Below, piece after piece: positions 37,039 to 45,467 of a stretch of DNA of 64,000 nucleotides. Origin of the DNA: Anaerolineae bacterium (GTDB lineage Bacteria; Chloroflexota; Anaerolineae; Aggregatilineales; Aggregatilineaceae); the NCBI GenBank assembly GCA_018432315.1, contig JAHDLB010000027.1, positions 1-64,000 on the forward strand, in the 5' to 3' direction. Below the pieces are notes generated by a model that ran no database searches, was not told where the DNA came from, and saw only the letters and a program-made list of their open reading frames with translations. The position numbers and the translations under genes were made by a program. The first letter of the stretch is position 1. Each line of letters opens with the position of its first letter.

Positions 37039-38121
37039 ATGGACCACTATTACGCGTTGATCCTGGCGGGCGGCGGCGGCACGCGCCTGTGGCCGCTCAG
37101 CCGCAAGAAGCGCCCCAAGCAAATGCTGCCGCTGGTCGAAGAGCGGACCATGTTCGAGATCTCGGTCGAGCGACTCCAGCCGCTGCTGCCGCCGGAGCGG
37201 GTGTTCGTCGTCACCGGGCGCGACCAGGTGGAGGCGCTGAGCACCTGCGCGCCGCAGGTGCCGCTCGAGAACTTCATCGTCGAGCCGTTCGGCCAGGACA
37301 CCGGCCCGGCGGTTGGGCTGGGCACCCTGCACATCAAGCGCCGCGACCCGGATGCGATCATCGCCATGCTGACCGCCGACCAGCACATCGCGGACAAGGC
37401 CCGGTTCCGGCAGGTGCTCACAGCGGCGGCGGAACTGGCCGGGCAGGGGTACATCGTCACGCTGGGGATTTCGCCGTCCTTCCCATCGACCGGCTTCGGC
37501 TACATCAAGCGCGGCGAGCCGCTGGCGGAGATCGGCGGGTTTCAGGCGTACCATTCCGCCGGGTTCACCGAAAAGCCGGACGCGGACATGGCGATCCAGT
37601 TCATGGCGACCGGGATGTATAGCTGGAACGGCGGCATGTTCATCTACAAGGCGGACCAGGTGCTGGCCGAGCTGGCGCGCCAGCAGCCGGACATGTTCGC
37701 CCGGCTCCAGCAGATCGGCGCCGCCATTGGCCACGACGACTACGCGGCGGTGCTGGATGAAATCTGGCCCACGATGACCAAGCGCTCGCTCGATTACGCC
37801 GTCATGGAAGGGGCCGAGCGGGTGGCGGTGATCCCGGTGGACATCGGCTGGAGCGACATCGGCAGTTGGGCGACACTGCTCGAAGTGCTGGCCGGCGATC
37901 TCAACGGCAACGTCTCGCGCGGGCACGCCCAGGAGCACCTGAAGATCGACACGCGCGAAACGCTGATCGTCAGCGACCGGATGGTGGTGACGATCGGGAT
38001 CGAAGACATCGTGATCGTGGATACGGACGACGTGCTGCTGGTCTGTCACCGCGACCGCTCGCAGGACGTCCGCGAAGTGGTCAGCCAGCTTCGCGACGCC
38101 GGCGACACGGCCCACCTCTAG
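37039..38121 (+). CDS. manC: Mannose-1-phosphate guanylyltransferase
   Basis: The 361-residue nucleotidyltransferase makes GDP-mannose from mannose 1-phosphate and GTP. The signature LAGGGGTRLWPLSRKKRPKQ (residues 8-27), the EPFGQDTGPAVGLG segment, TADQHI in place of the more usual PSDHxI, STGFGYIKRG, FTEKPD and WNGGMFIY are present. It lacks the C-terminal phosphomannose isomerase domain of long ManC proteins, so it is the short form. GDP-mannose would feed glycan or mannosylated compound synthesis. It is followed by DUF503 after six bases. Confidence 0.93.
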   Translation: MDHYYALILAGGGGTRLWPLSRKKRPKQMLPLVEERTMFEISVERLQPLLPPERVFVVTGRDQVEALSTCAPQVPLENFIVEPFGQDTGPAVGLGTLHIKRRDPDAIIAMLTADQHIADKARFRQVLTAAAELAGQGYIVTLGISPSFPSTGFGYIKRGEPLAEIGGFQAYHSAGFTEKPDADMAIQFMATGMYSWNGGMFIYKADQVLAELARQQPDMFARLQQIGAAIGHDDYAAVLDEIWPTMTKRSLDYAVMEGAERVAVIPVDIGWSDIGSWATLLEVLAGDLNGNVSRGHAQEHLKIDTRETLIVSDRMVVTIGIEDIVIVDTDDVLLVCHRDRSQDVREVVSQLRDAGDTAHL

Positions 38122-38127
38122 GCGATC

Positions 38128-38427
38128 ATGGCAATGGTCGTTCTGGCCGCGACGATCGATCTGCACCTGCCGGGCGTGGCCTCGCTGAAGGAGAAGCGGG
38201 GCATCCTCAAAGGGCTGATCGCGCGGCTGCACAAGACGTTCAACATCGCCGTGGCCGAAGTCGATCTGAACGACGTGTGGCAGTCCGCCGCGCTAGGCGT
38301 GGCAATCGTGAGCAGCGGGAGCGGCCATGCCCAGGCTAAGCTGGATTCGATCCTGCGCTGGATCGAGCACAACCGCCCCGATCTCGAAGTGGTGGATTAC
38401 ACGTTCGAGGTGATTCACTTCAATTAA
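38128..38427 (+). CDS. DUF503 family protein (YlxP-like)
   Basis: The 99-residue protein matches DUF503: an initial strand VVLAATIDLHLPGVASLKEKR, helix KGLIARLHKTFNIAVAEV, and VWQSAALGVAIVSSG, ending with EVVDYTFEVIHF. The family (YlxP in Bacillus, often beside ribosome assembly factor genes) has no defined reaction. The stop codon overlaps the stop of the convergent dynamin-like gene by four bases. ATG 38134 is an alternative start. Confidence 0.9.
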   Translation: MAMVVLAATIDLHLPGVASLKEKRGILKGLIARLHKTFNIAVAEVDLNDVWQSAALGVAIVSSGSGHAQAKLDSILRWIEHNRPDLEVVDYTFEVIHFN

Positions 38428-40235
38428 GCGTCTTCGCCTTCGACGATCTCGATGTTGTCGATCTCGTGGCGCAGTTGTCGCGACAGCTCTGCTTTCTCTT
38501 GCAGGGCTGTTTTTTGTTGCTCGTAACGCCCGCTCAGCACGCCAAGCTGGCTGAACACCGGCGCGAGGATCTGCTGGCCGTATTGCAGCATCCGGTTACG
38601 CTCGCGGTTTGTCAGGTCGACCAGCGCCGCGTGATAGCTGGCCTGCAGGGCGTCCACGCGCTCGTCCATCTCCTTGACGGCGTCGCGTTTCAGCTTGCGC
38701 CAGTAGAGCGTGGCCGCCGCGCCACCGCCCACCAGCAGCGCCGGGCCGATCACGAACGTGGCGACCATGGCGCCCGCCGCCGCCGTGACGGCGCCCGGTG
38801 CAGCGACGCCCAGCACGACCGCGACGATGCCCCCCAGCACCGCGGTGAATCCCGCCGAAAACCCGACCAGGTTGGTGCGAAACGAGCTGCGCAGGTTCTC
38901 GACCAGGCTGTTGTCGGTGTAGGATTTCAGTTCCGAATCGGCGATGGCGATTGCTTCTTGCAGGGCGGCGCGCTGCTCGGCGTAGCCCGTCGCGTCGACG
39001 GCGCCGACCTCGCGCTCCAACAGGGTTTCGAGCCGCGTCAGCCGGTCCACGATGCTCCGCCAGTAGCGGCGGCTGTTATCCACGACGGCGTTCACGTACT
39101 GCTCGGAGATGGTCGTGATCTGGTCGAGGGCGTTGGCGACGACCTGCTTGTCGAACTGGCGGCGAATTTCCTCGCGGTCGAGGGTGCGCGTGGCGTGTTG
39201 GAGCGTGAGGTTGTCGCGGATGAACTGGTGCCCGCGCGCCCGCAGATCGGCGAAAACCCGGTCGAGCTCGCGCCGGGCGGCGTCCAGGTTGTCGTTGAGC
39301 GAATCGGCCTGCCTTGCCAGTTCCTGGCGCAGGTCTTCGGCCAGCGCGGTGTCGCTGGTGATCAGCGCGATCTGCTTGTCGAGCTGCGCGGTGTACTTGC
39401 GCGTGATGCTGTCCACGAAATCGAGCTGAGCGTAGAGCTTCTGCTTGGCCGGGGGCACGCGCGAGAAGATGTCGCGCAGGTACTCGCGCACCGCGTTGAT
39501 CCCGCCGGGATCGCCCGCGGCGGTCTTGAACAGCCCGCCCGCCGATGCCTTGTCGCTAAGGGCCAGCTTGGCGGAGATCATGAAGATGTCCGGGTGCAGG
39601 TCGAGCAGCTCGGCCAACTGCTGTTTGACGAAGTTCTGCACTTCCTTGCGCTCGCGCGGTTCGAGCAGGTCCATCTGGTTGATCACGACCACGATCTTCT
39701 TGCCGTAGTCGCGGGCCAGCTCCAGGTAGAGCCGCTCGGTTTCGGCCAGTGCGCGCTTGGCCGACAGCAGGAAGATCACCAGGTCGCTGCGGCTCAGGAA
39801 GTTCTTGGCGATGCGCTCGTGCTTGCGAAACACCGAGCCGGTGCCGGGCGTGTCCACGATGACCACGCCAGGGCCGCCGGTGTTGGGGTGGCGCCACTCG
39901 CGCACCACGCCCGCCTCGCGCCAGTTTGGCTCTTTGCTGACCCGGTTCGACCAGCGTACCAGCTCGATCGCGTCCGTGGTGGGCGTGATGCCCATCGGCA
40001 GCAAGTTGTCGCCCAGCAGCGCGTTGATGAAACTCGACTTGCCCGCGTTGAACTCGCCGACCACCACCACCAGGAAAAACATATCTTGCAGGTCGGCGGC
40101 GTTTTGCTGCAGGCGGGTTTTGTCCTCGCCGCTGTCGTCGCCGATCTGGCCGACGATGGTCGCCAAATCGTGCAGCAGCCGGATTTCGCGCTCGCGGACG
40201 TCTGCGATGGGGCCTTCCAGGATAATGTTTGCCAT
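38424..40235 (-). CDS. Bacterial dynamin-like GTPase, second of a tandem pair
   Basis: The 603-residue protein has an N-terminal dynamin-type GTPase domain: P-loop GEFNAGKSSFINALLG near residue 60, switch I Thr in PTTDAIELV, DTPGTGS as the Walker B/G3, and NQMDLLEP as G4. A long helical stalk (about 270-430) follows, then two hydrophobic segments near residues 455-510 (LGGIVAVVLGVAAPGAVTAAA and TFVIGPALLVGGGAAATLYW) and a coiled-coil C-terminus. This is the architecture of bacterial dynamin-like proteins, which bend or fuse membranes. Only three bases separate it from the upstream partner gene. Confidence 0.9.
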   Translation of the reverse strand: MANIILEGPIADVREREIRLLHDLATIVGQIGDDSGEDKTRLQQNAADLQDMFFLVVVVGEFNAGKSSFINALLGDNLLPMGITPTTDAIELVRWSNRVSKEPNWREAGVVREWRHPNTGGPGVVIVDTPGTGSVFRKHERIAKNFLSRSDLVIFLLSAKRALAETERLYLELARDYGKKIVVVINQMDLLEPRERKEVQNFVKQQLAELLDLHPDIFMISAKLALSDKASAGGLFKTAAGDPGGINAVREYLRDIFSRVPPAKQKLYAQLDFVDSITRKYTAQLDKQIALITSDTALAEDLRQELARQADSLNDNLDAARRELDRVFADLRARGHQFIRDNLTLQHATRTLDREEIRRQFDKQVVANALDQITTISEQYVNAVVDNSRRYWRSIVDRLTRLETLLEREVGAVDATGYAEQRAALQEAIAIADSELKSYTDNSLVENLRSSFRTNLVGFSAGFTAVLGGIVAVVLGVAAPGAVTAAAGAMVATFVIGPALLVGGGAAATLYWRKLKRDAVKEMDERVDALQASYHAALVDLTNRERNRMLQYGQQILAPVFSQLGVLSGRYEQQKTALQEKAELSRQLRHEIDNIEIVEGEDA

Positions 40236-40238
40236 ACT

Positions 40239-42089
40239 TTACTCTTCTCCGAGCGGCTGGCGGCTCTCCAGCACGGCCAGCCCTCCCTGAATGCGCACCA
40301 ACGCCTGCTGGTGGTCCTGCAGATCGGTGCGGAGCGACTCGAGCAGCTCGGTCTGCGATTCGATCATGCGCGTGAACGGCGTCGTGGCGTCGCGCCGGAG
40401 CTGGATCCCGTGGCCGACCATCTCGTTGGCCGCGCGCCGCAGAATGCTCACGTATTCGTCGCGGGCTTTGTACAGCCGGCGCTCGTAGGCTTTGCGCAGA
40501 AACCACCCGCGCAGCGGTACCAACATCAGGCCGAACAGCGCCAGGCCCAGGCCGACCGCGAACACGGTCAGAATGGCGGCGGCGTCGGGCGTGCCGCCGG
40601 CCAGCGCGCTGCCCGCCACGATCACGACGATCAGGATCACCAGGATTTCCCACAGCGCCAGGATGATCAGCGTGTTGCGCAGGGTGCGATCCAGCCGGTC
40701 GGTCTCGAACCGCATCGCGTCGCGCTGGATGTCGTCCAGTTTGCCGCGCACGTCGCGCAGAAACGCCCGGTCATAGTGCAGCGGGGTCTGGATCTTGCCG
40801 ATGACCTTGTTGGAGAGCAGGGGCGGGAGCTGCTGCACGGCGCCGCGCGTGTAATCGACCAGGCTGTCGATGTCCTGCAGGTCGCGGCCTTCCAGGCGCG
40901 GGCCGAGCCGGTCCACCTGTTTGGGGATCTGGTCGAACGTCTCGCGGACCTTGTGCTGGTCGAAGGCGCTCTCGGCCCGCGTGCGCCCCTGGAAGCGGCG
41001 GACCAGCGCGCCGATGCCGATCATCTCGCCCAGGCCGCGGAAGAAGGACGAGAACCCCCGCGAGAACTGGAACAGGTCGCCGATCGCCTGGCTGCCGCGC
41101 GCTGCCGCTTCGTTCCACGTGTTCCCGATCTCGCGCAGCACGTCGTCGACGACCTGCTGCTGTTCGCGCCGGGCCTGGACGATCTGCGCCTCGATGTTGT
41201 CGTTGGTTTTGCGGTGCAGGTCGAGCGCCGCCTGCTGCTCCTGGACGAGCGCGAGGGCCGTTTTGGTCACGTTCTGGCAAATCTGCACGGGCGTTTCAAG
41301 CTTCTGGCGAAAGCGCTCGACGTTGCCCAGCGTCCGGCGAATGTAGTCTTCGATGTCGGCGAACCCGCTTTCGTCCCACAGGATCTCGTCGCGCGGCGTT
41401 TCCTGCTGGGCGGCCATCGCCTGCCGGGCGGATACCAGCCAGATCTGCGGCTCGACGCCCAGGTGCAGCCGGCCCTGTTCGAGGACGAACTCGCGCACCT
41501 GCTCGCGTTCGTCCGGGTCCAGCACATCGACCTGGTTGACGACCACGATCACACGTTTGCCGTACGTCTTGAGTTCTTGCAGGTATTCCAGGTTGCTCGC
41601 CGTCAGCACCTGGGTGGCGATCATCACCAGCACCACGACGTCGGCGCGGTGCAAAAAGCGCCGCGTGACTTCGTCGTGCGTGCGGAAGACGGACTCCAGG
41701 CCGGGCGTGTCAACCAGGCTGAGATTTTCGAGCAGCGGGCTGGGGTGGAACACGGTTTCCACGTCCCCGGCGCGCGTCCGCTGGACGTCTGGGCCTTTGC
41801 GCAGGATCACGATGTGGTCGGTCGTTGGGATGGGCCCGACTTCCATCACCTCTTCGCCGAGCAGCGCGTTGATCACGCTCGACTTGCCGGAGCCAAACGG
41901 CCCGGCCATGACCATCAGGAAGGGGTGATTGGTGTGGAACAGGGCATCGCGCGCCTGTTCCATCTCGGCGTCGGGCAGGCCATCGACGCGGCTCAGCGTG
42001 TCGAGCAGCTCGGTGATCTCGTCGTGCTCCTGGCGCCGGATCTCCTCGTACTGGCCTAACAGCTTGGTCGACATGGTTTGATTGTCCAA
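40239..42089 (-). CDS. Bacterial dynamin-like GTPase, first of a tandem pair
   Basis: The 616-residue protein has a dynamin-type GTPase domain: P-loop GPFGSGKSSVINALLGEE near residue 65, switch I PTTDHIVIL, DTPGLESVFR and NQVDVLDP. A stalk with predicted coiled coils follows, and two adjacent membrane helices at about 495-540 (LIILALWEILVILIVVIVAG and ILTVFAVGLGLALFGLML). It is a divergent paralogue of the next gene. Tandem dynamin pairs often form hetero-oligomers, as with LeoA/LeoBC or the DynA/DynB type. The start is TTG 42089 with a GAGGGGTGA site; ATG 42074 is an alternative without a clear site. Confidence 0.9.
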   Translation of the reverse strand: MDNQTMSTKLLGQYEEIRRQEHDEITELLDTLSRVDGLPDAEMEQARDALFHTNHPFLMVMAGPFGSGKSSVINALLGEEVMEVGPIPTTDHIVILRKGPDVQRTRAGDVETVFHPSPLLENLSLVDTPGLESVFRTHDEVTRRFLHRADVVVLVMIATQVLTASNLEYLQELKTYGKRVIVVVNQVDVLDPDEREQVREFVLEQGRLHLGVEPQIWLVSARQAMAAQQETPRDEILWDESGFADIEDYIRRTLGNVERFRQKLETPVQICQNVTKTALALVQEQQAALDLHRKTNDNIEAQIVQARREQQQVVDDVLREIGNTWNEAAARGSQAIGDLFQFSRGFSSFFRGLGEMIGIGALVRRFQGRTRAESAFDQHKVRETFDQIPKQVDRLGPRLEGRDLQDIDSLVDYTRGAVQQLPPLLSNKVIGKIQTPLHYDRAFLRDVRGKLDDIQRDAMRFETDRLDRTLRNTLIILALWEILVILIVVIVAGSALAGGTPDAAAILTVFAVGLGLALFGLMLVPLRGWFLRKAYERRLYKARDEYVSILRRAANEMVGHGIQLRRDATTPFTRMIESQTELLESLRTDLQDHQQALVRIQGGLAVLESRQPLGEE

Positions 42090-42120
42090 GGGTCACCCCT
42101 CAATGGGCCCGTCCGCTCAC

Positions 42121-43854
42121 TCAGCGAATGCCGGGCGCGTAGTCGCGCAGAATCGACTGGCCGATGAACTCGCGCAGCAGCGAGTTGTCCGGCACCAGCT
42201 CCGCGTCCATGGTATGAAGCCATCCCAGGATCGACAGCAGCCGCCGGGCTTCGATGTAGTGGGCCTGGCGTGGCTCGATCTGCAGCAGCAGCGGCTCGGC
42301 CATGGGACGCAGCACGGCCAGCTCGTACAGCAGCGCGGAGTTGAACATCACGTTCGCGTTTTCCTGGTACGGGAAGATGTTCCGTTTTTCGCCGCGCCGG
42401 ACGCTTTCCCAGCGCGAGAGCGTGTCCATGGCGGTATAGCCCCGGTGGGCGGCGTCGCGCACGATCCGCCGGATGAGCCGGAGATCGGTCGTCGGCACGC
42501 GGTTGTGACGGTCGATGTTCAACTGGGTCAGCGCCGACACGTAGATCCGGTAGGTGCGCTCGGTGGGCAGCGAGGGAACCAGCCCCGGGTTCAGCCCGTG
42601 AATGCCCTCCACGATCAGCACGTGATCCGGCGAAAGCCGCACCTCGCCGGGCTCGAACTCGCGCTTGCCGGTCATGAAGTTGTAGTGCGGGATGCGTACC
42701 GGCCTGGTCGTCGTGAGCGCGAGAAGCTGCTCGTTGAACAGCGGCAGGTCGACCGCTTCGAGCGCCTCGAAATCGTACTCGCCGTGCTCGTCGCGCGGGG
42801 TGAGGTGGCGCTCTACGAAATAGCGATCCATTTCGAGCGTGTACGGGCGCAGTCCGTGGGCCATCAACTGGATCGCCAGCCGCTTGGAGAAGGTGGTTTT
42901 GCCGGACGACGACGGTCCCGCGATCAGGACCAGCCGCAGTCCGTCGTGGTGCCGGCGAGCGATCTCGGACGCGATCTGCGCGATGTGCTGCTCGTGCAGC
43001 GCCTCGTTGACCAGGACCAGCTCGCGCGAGCGCCCATCACGGATCGCCTGGTTGAGGTTGCCGATGTCCTCGATGCCCAACAGCGACAGCCATTCCTCCG
43101 TTCGCCGGAAGACCTCCGTCAACTGGGGTGAGCGGACGTAGGGGCGGATCTCGTTCGGCGTTTCGCGGCGCGGGTATTGCAGCACGAAGCCATCCTCTTC
43201 GGGCAGCACGTTGAACGCCTTCAGATACCCGGTGTTGGGCACCATGTACCCGTAGAAGTAGTCCACCTGGCCGCGCAGTTTGTAGATCGTCAGGTAGTTC
43301 TTGTGGCGGAATTCCAGCAGCCGCACCTTGTCGTCATCGCCACAGGCCCGGAACATCTCGATCGCCTCGTCCAGGCTGATTTCGTGCCGCGTGATCGGGT
43401 CGCCGGCGGCGACGATCTCGCGCATGCGCGCCTTGATGGCCTCCAGCTCGTCGGGGGTGAACGGGTCGCGCCCGCGCACCTTGCAGAAGAACGCGCCGCT
43501 GGGCAGGGCGTAATCGATCAGCACCTGGATGTTGCCATGCAGTTCGGCCACGGCGACCGTCAGCAGGAAGGCCAGCGAGCGCCGGTAGATACGCCCGCCG
43601 TCGCCGGTGTCGGTCGTGATCGGAATGGCGGTGATGTCGCGCGTGACCGGCATGGTCAGCTCGCGCAGCATGCCATCGACGGTGGCGGCGACGACCAGCG
43701 TGCCGCGCGGCACTTCGGCCTGTTCTTCGGCAGCCAGGACGAAGACTTCCAGGGGCGTGCCAATCGGTCCCTCCAGGATCGTGCCGTCCGGAAACGTGAC
43801 CTGCACCGTGGTGCGCGGTTCGGCACGTTGAATCAAGGTACGTTGTGCTTCCAT
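42121..43854 (-). CDS. TGS-domain nucleoside kinase-like protein
   Basis: The 577-residue protein has an N-terminal TGS-like domain (residues about 15-80, TTVQVTFPDGTILEGPIG), then a region related to the second domain of threonyl-tRNA synthetase (about 90-250). A C-terminal uridine-kinase-like P-loop domain follows, with GPSSSGKTTFSKRLA near residue 300, the EMDRYFV strand and DHVLIVEGIHGL. The same fusion exists in Thermotoga and Firmicutes proteins called nucleoside kinases. The physiological substrate is unsettled (uridine or another small molecule). It is upstream of the dynamin pair on the minus strand, 31 bases apart, so possibly cotranscribed. Confidence 0.87.
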   Translation of the reverse strand: MEAQRTLIQRAEPRTTVQVTFPDGTILEGPIGTPLEVFVLAAEEQAEVPRGTLVVAATVDGMLRELTMPVTRDITAIPITTDTGDGGRIYRRSLAFLLTVAVAELHGNIQVLIDYALPSGAFFCKVRGRDPFTPDELEAIKARMREIVAAGDPITRHEISLDEAIEMFRACGDDDKVRLLEFRHKNYLTIYKLRGQVDYFYGYMVPNTGYLKAFNVLPEEDGFVLQYPRRETPNEIRPYVRSPQLTEVFRRTEEWLSLLGIEDIGNLNQAIRDGRSRELVLVNEALHEQHIAQIASEIARRHHDGLRLVLIAGPSSSGKTTFSKRLAIQLMAHGLRPYTLEMDRYFVERHLTPRDEHGEYDFEALEAVDLPLFNEQLLALTTTRPVRIPHYNFMTGKREFEPGEVRLSPDHVLIVEGIHGLNPGLVPSLPTERTYRIYVSALTQLNIDRHNRVPTTDLRLIRRIVRDAAHRGYTAMDTLSRWESVRRGEKRNIFPYQENANVMFNSALLYELAVLRPMAEPLLLQIEPRQAHYIEARRLLSILGWLHTMDAELVPDNSLLREFIGQSILRDYAPGIR

Positions 43855-43914
43855 GAGAACTCTTCTCTTGCTAACTCTAACGCATGTTCCGGGCCCGGAT
43901 TGGCGCCGGACTTT

Positions 43915-45360
43915 TTATTGTAGCGCAATCACGGCGCCCGCGCGGGCCGATAGGGTCAGGTGCAGCGTCCGGTCGCGCAGGGCGACGTCGCGCGGCTCTC
44001 CGAAGATCGCCTCGGCGCCGCTCGCTGGGCCGTCGAGCGCGATCGCAAATTCGGCGCTGGCGGTCCCCGCGTTGAAGGCCGCGATCAGGCGCTCGTGCTC
44101 CGAGGCGCGCTCGAAGGCGTACAGGTCGCCGCTCGCCAGCCGGGTGTGATACGTCCCCCGGCGCAGGGCGTGGTGCTCCTTGCGCAGCCGGATCGCAGCC
44201 CGCACGTACTCCAGCAGCCCCGTGTTCCACTGCGCGGAGTCCCACGGCATCGCGGCGCGCGAGCCGGGATCGTAGCCGCCGGTCAGCCCGATCTCGTCGC
44301 CGTAGTAGACAGTCGGCGCGCCGGGCATCGCCATCTGGAACAGCATGGCAAGCTCCAGCGCCGTCTGGTCTTTGCCCACCATCGTCAGGAAGCGCGGCAT
44401 GTCGTGACTGCTGAGTAGGTTCATCTGCGCCGTGGTGATCTCCCAGTCGTACAGGCCGAGCATGTCTTCGATGGCCTGGGCGAAGCCGGGCGCGTCCAGT
44501 GGCGACAGCGGTGGGTAGGTGCCGCCCATCCACAGCGGTGCGATCGAGCGTGCGCCGAAGAACGCGACGCAGTGCGCGGTCTGGATGTAGTTCATCACGG
44601 CGTCGAACTGGTCGCCTTGCAGCCAGCGTTTGGCTTCGGTCCAGATCTCGCCCACGATGTACGCGTCGGGGTTGGCGTCCTTGACCCGGCGCCGGAACTC
44701 CTGCCAGAACGCGTCATCGTCGATCTCCGCCGGGACGTCCAGCCGCCAGCCATCGATCCCGAACCGGACCCAATGTTCGGCGACGTCCCAGATGAAATCG
44801 CGCACCTGGGGGTTGCCGGTGTTGAGCTTGGGCAGCGCGTGCAGGTTGAACCAGGCCTCGTAATTCGGCTCCTCGTCGCCGTCATACGCATTCAGCGGGA
44901 AGCCCTTGACCGTGAACCAGTCGAGATAGGGCGAATCGGCGCCACATTCCAGGATGTGACTGAACTGGAAGAACCCGCGGCTGGCGTGGTTGAAAACGCC
45001 GTCGAGCACGATCCGGATGTTGCGCGCGTGGGCCGCGTCGAGCAGCTCGCGCAGCGCGGCGTTGCCGCCCAGCAGCGGATCGACCTGGTAGTAATCGTGC
45101 GTGTGATAGCGGTGGTTGGATGCGGACTGAAACACGGGGTTGAAATAAATGGCGTTGATCCCCAGTTCGGCCAGATAGTCGAGGCGCTCGGCCACGCCGA
45201 GCAGGTCGCCGCCTTTGAAACCGTACGTGGTGGGCGGGGTGTGCCACGGCTCCAGGTTCGAGGGCTTGCGCACGCGGCTGCTCTGGGCGAACCGGTCGGG
45301 GAAAATCTGGTAAAACACGGCATCTTTCAGCCAGTCAGGTGTCTTGACGGAACGAGTCAC
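43915..45360 (-). CDS. GH13 family alpha-glycosidase (cyclomaltodextrinase/neopullulanase-like)
   Basis: The 481-residue TIM-barrel enzyme acts on alpha-1,4-glucans or maltodextrins. The GH13 regions are DGVFNHASRG (region I), GIDGWRLDVPAEI with the nucleophile Asp (region II), IVGEIW with the acid/base Glu (region III) and LLSSHDMPR with the third Asp (region IV). The start VFYQIFPDRFAQS and the GGDLLGVAERLDYL segment fit the cytoplasmic neopullulanase/cyclomaltodextrinase subgroup, but the N-terminal CBM34-like domain is absent. No signal peptide is seen. The start is GTG 45360 with a CAGGAGA site. It may be cotranscribed with the downstream kinase-like gene. Confidence 0.93.
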   Translation of the reverse strand: MTRSVKTPDWLKDAVFYQIFPDRFAQSSRVRKPSNLEPWHTPPTTYGFKGGDLLGVAERLDYLAELGINAIYFNPVFQSASNHRYHTHDYYQVDPLLGGNAALRELLDAAHARNIRIVLDGVFNHASRGFFQFSHILECGADSPYLDWFTVKGFPLNAYDGDEEPNYEAWFNLHALPKLNTGNPQVRDFIWDVAEHWVRFGIDGWRLDVPAEIDDDAFWQEFRRRVKDANPDAYIVGEIWTEAKRWLQGDQFDAVMNYIQTAHCVAFFGARSIAPLWMGGTYPPLSPLDAPGFAQAIEDMLGLYDWEITTAQMNLLSSHDMPRFLTMVGKDQTALELAMLFQMAMPGAPTVYYGDEIGLTGGYDPGSRAAMPWDSAQWNTGLLEYVRAAIRLRKEHHALRRGTYHTRLASGDLYAFERASEHERLIAAFNAGTASAEFAIALDGPASGAEAIFGEPRDVALRDRTLHLTLSARAGAVIALQ

Positions 45361-45467
45361 ACGGTTCTCCTGGGTTGCGAAAACGAGTCACATCGGCACC
45401 GAGATCGTACCGCCTCTGGACATTGTCGGCAAAACACGGCGAGCCGGATGTCGCGCAGAGCGGGCAG

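Noticed and set aside
38466-42059. A 1197-codon open frame on the plus strand across the dynamin genes
   Set aside because: It is the antisense shadow of two genes with clear GTPase motifs. It has no recognisable domain and an Arg/Ala/Val/Asp-rich composition typical of GC-rich shadow frames.
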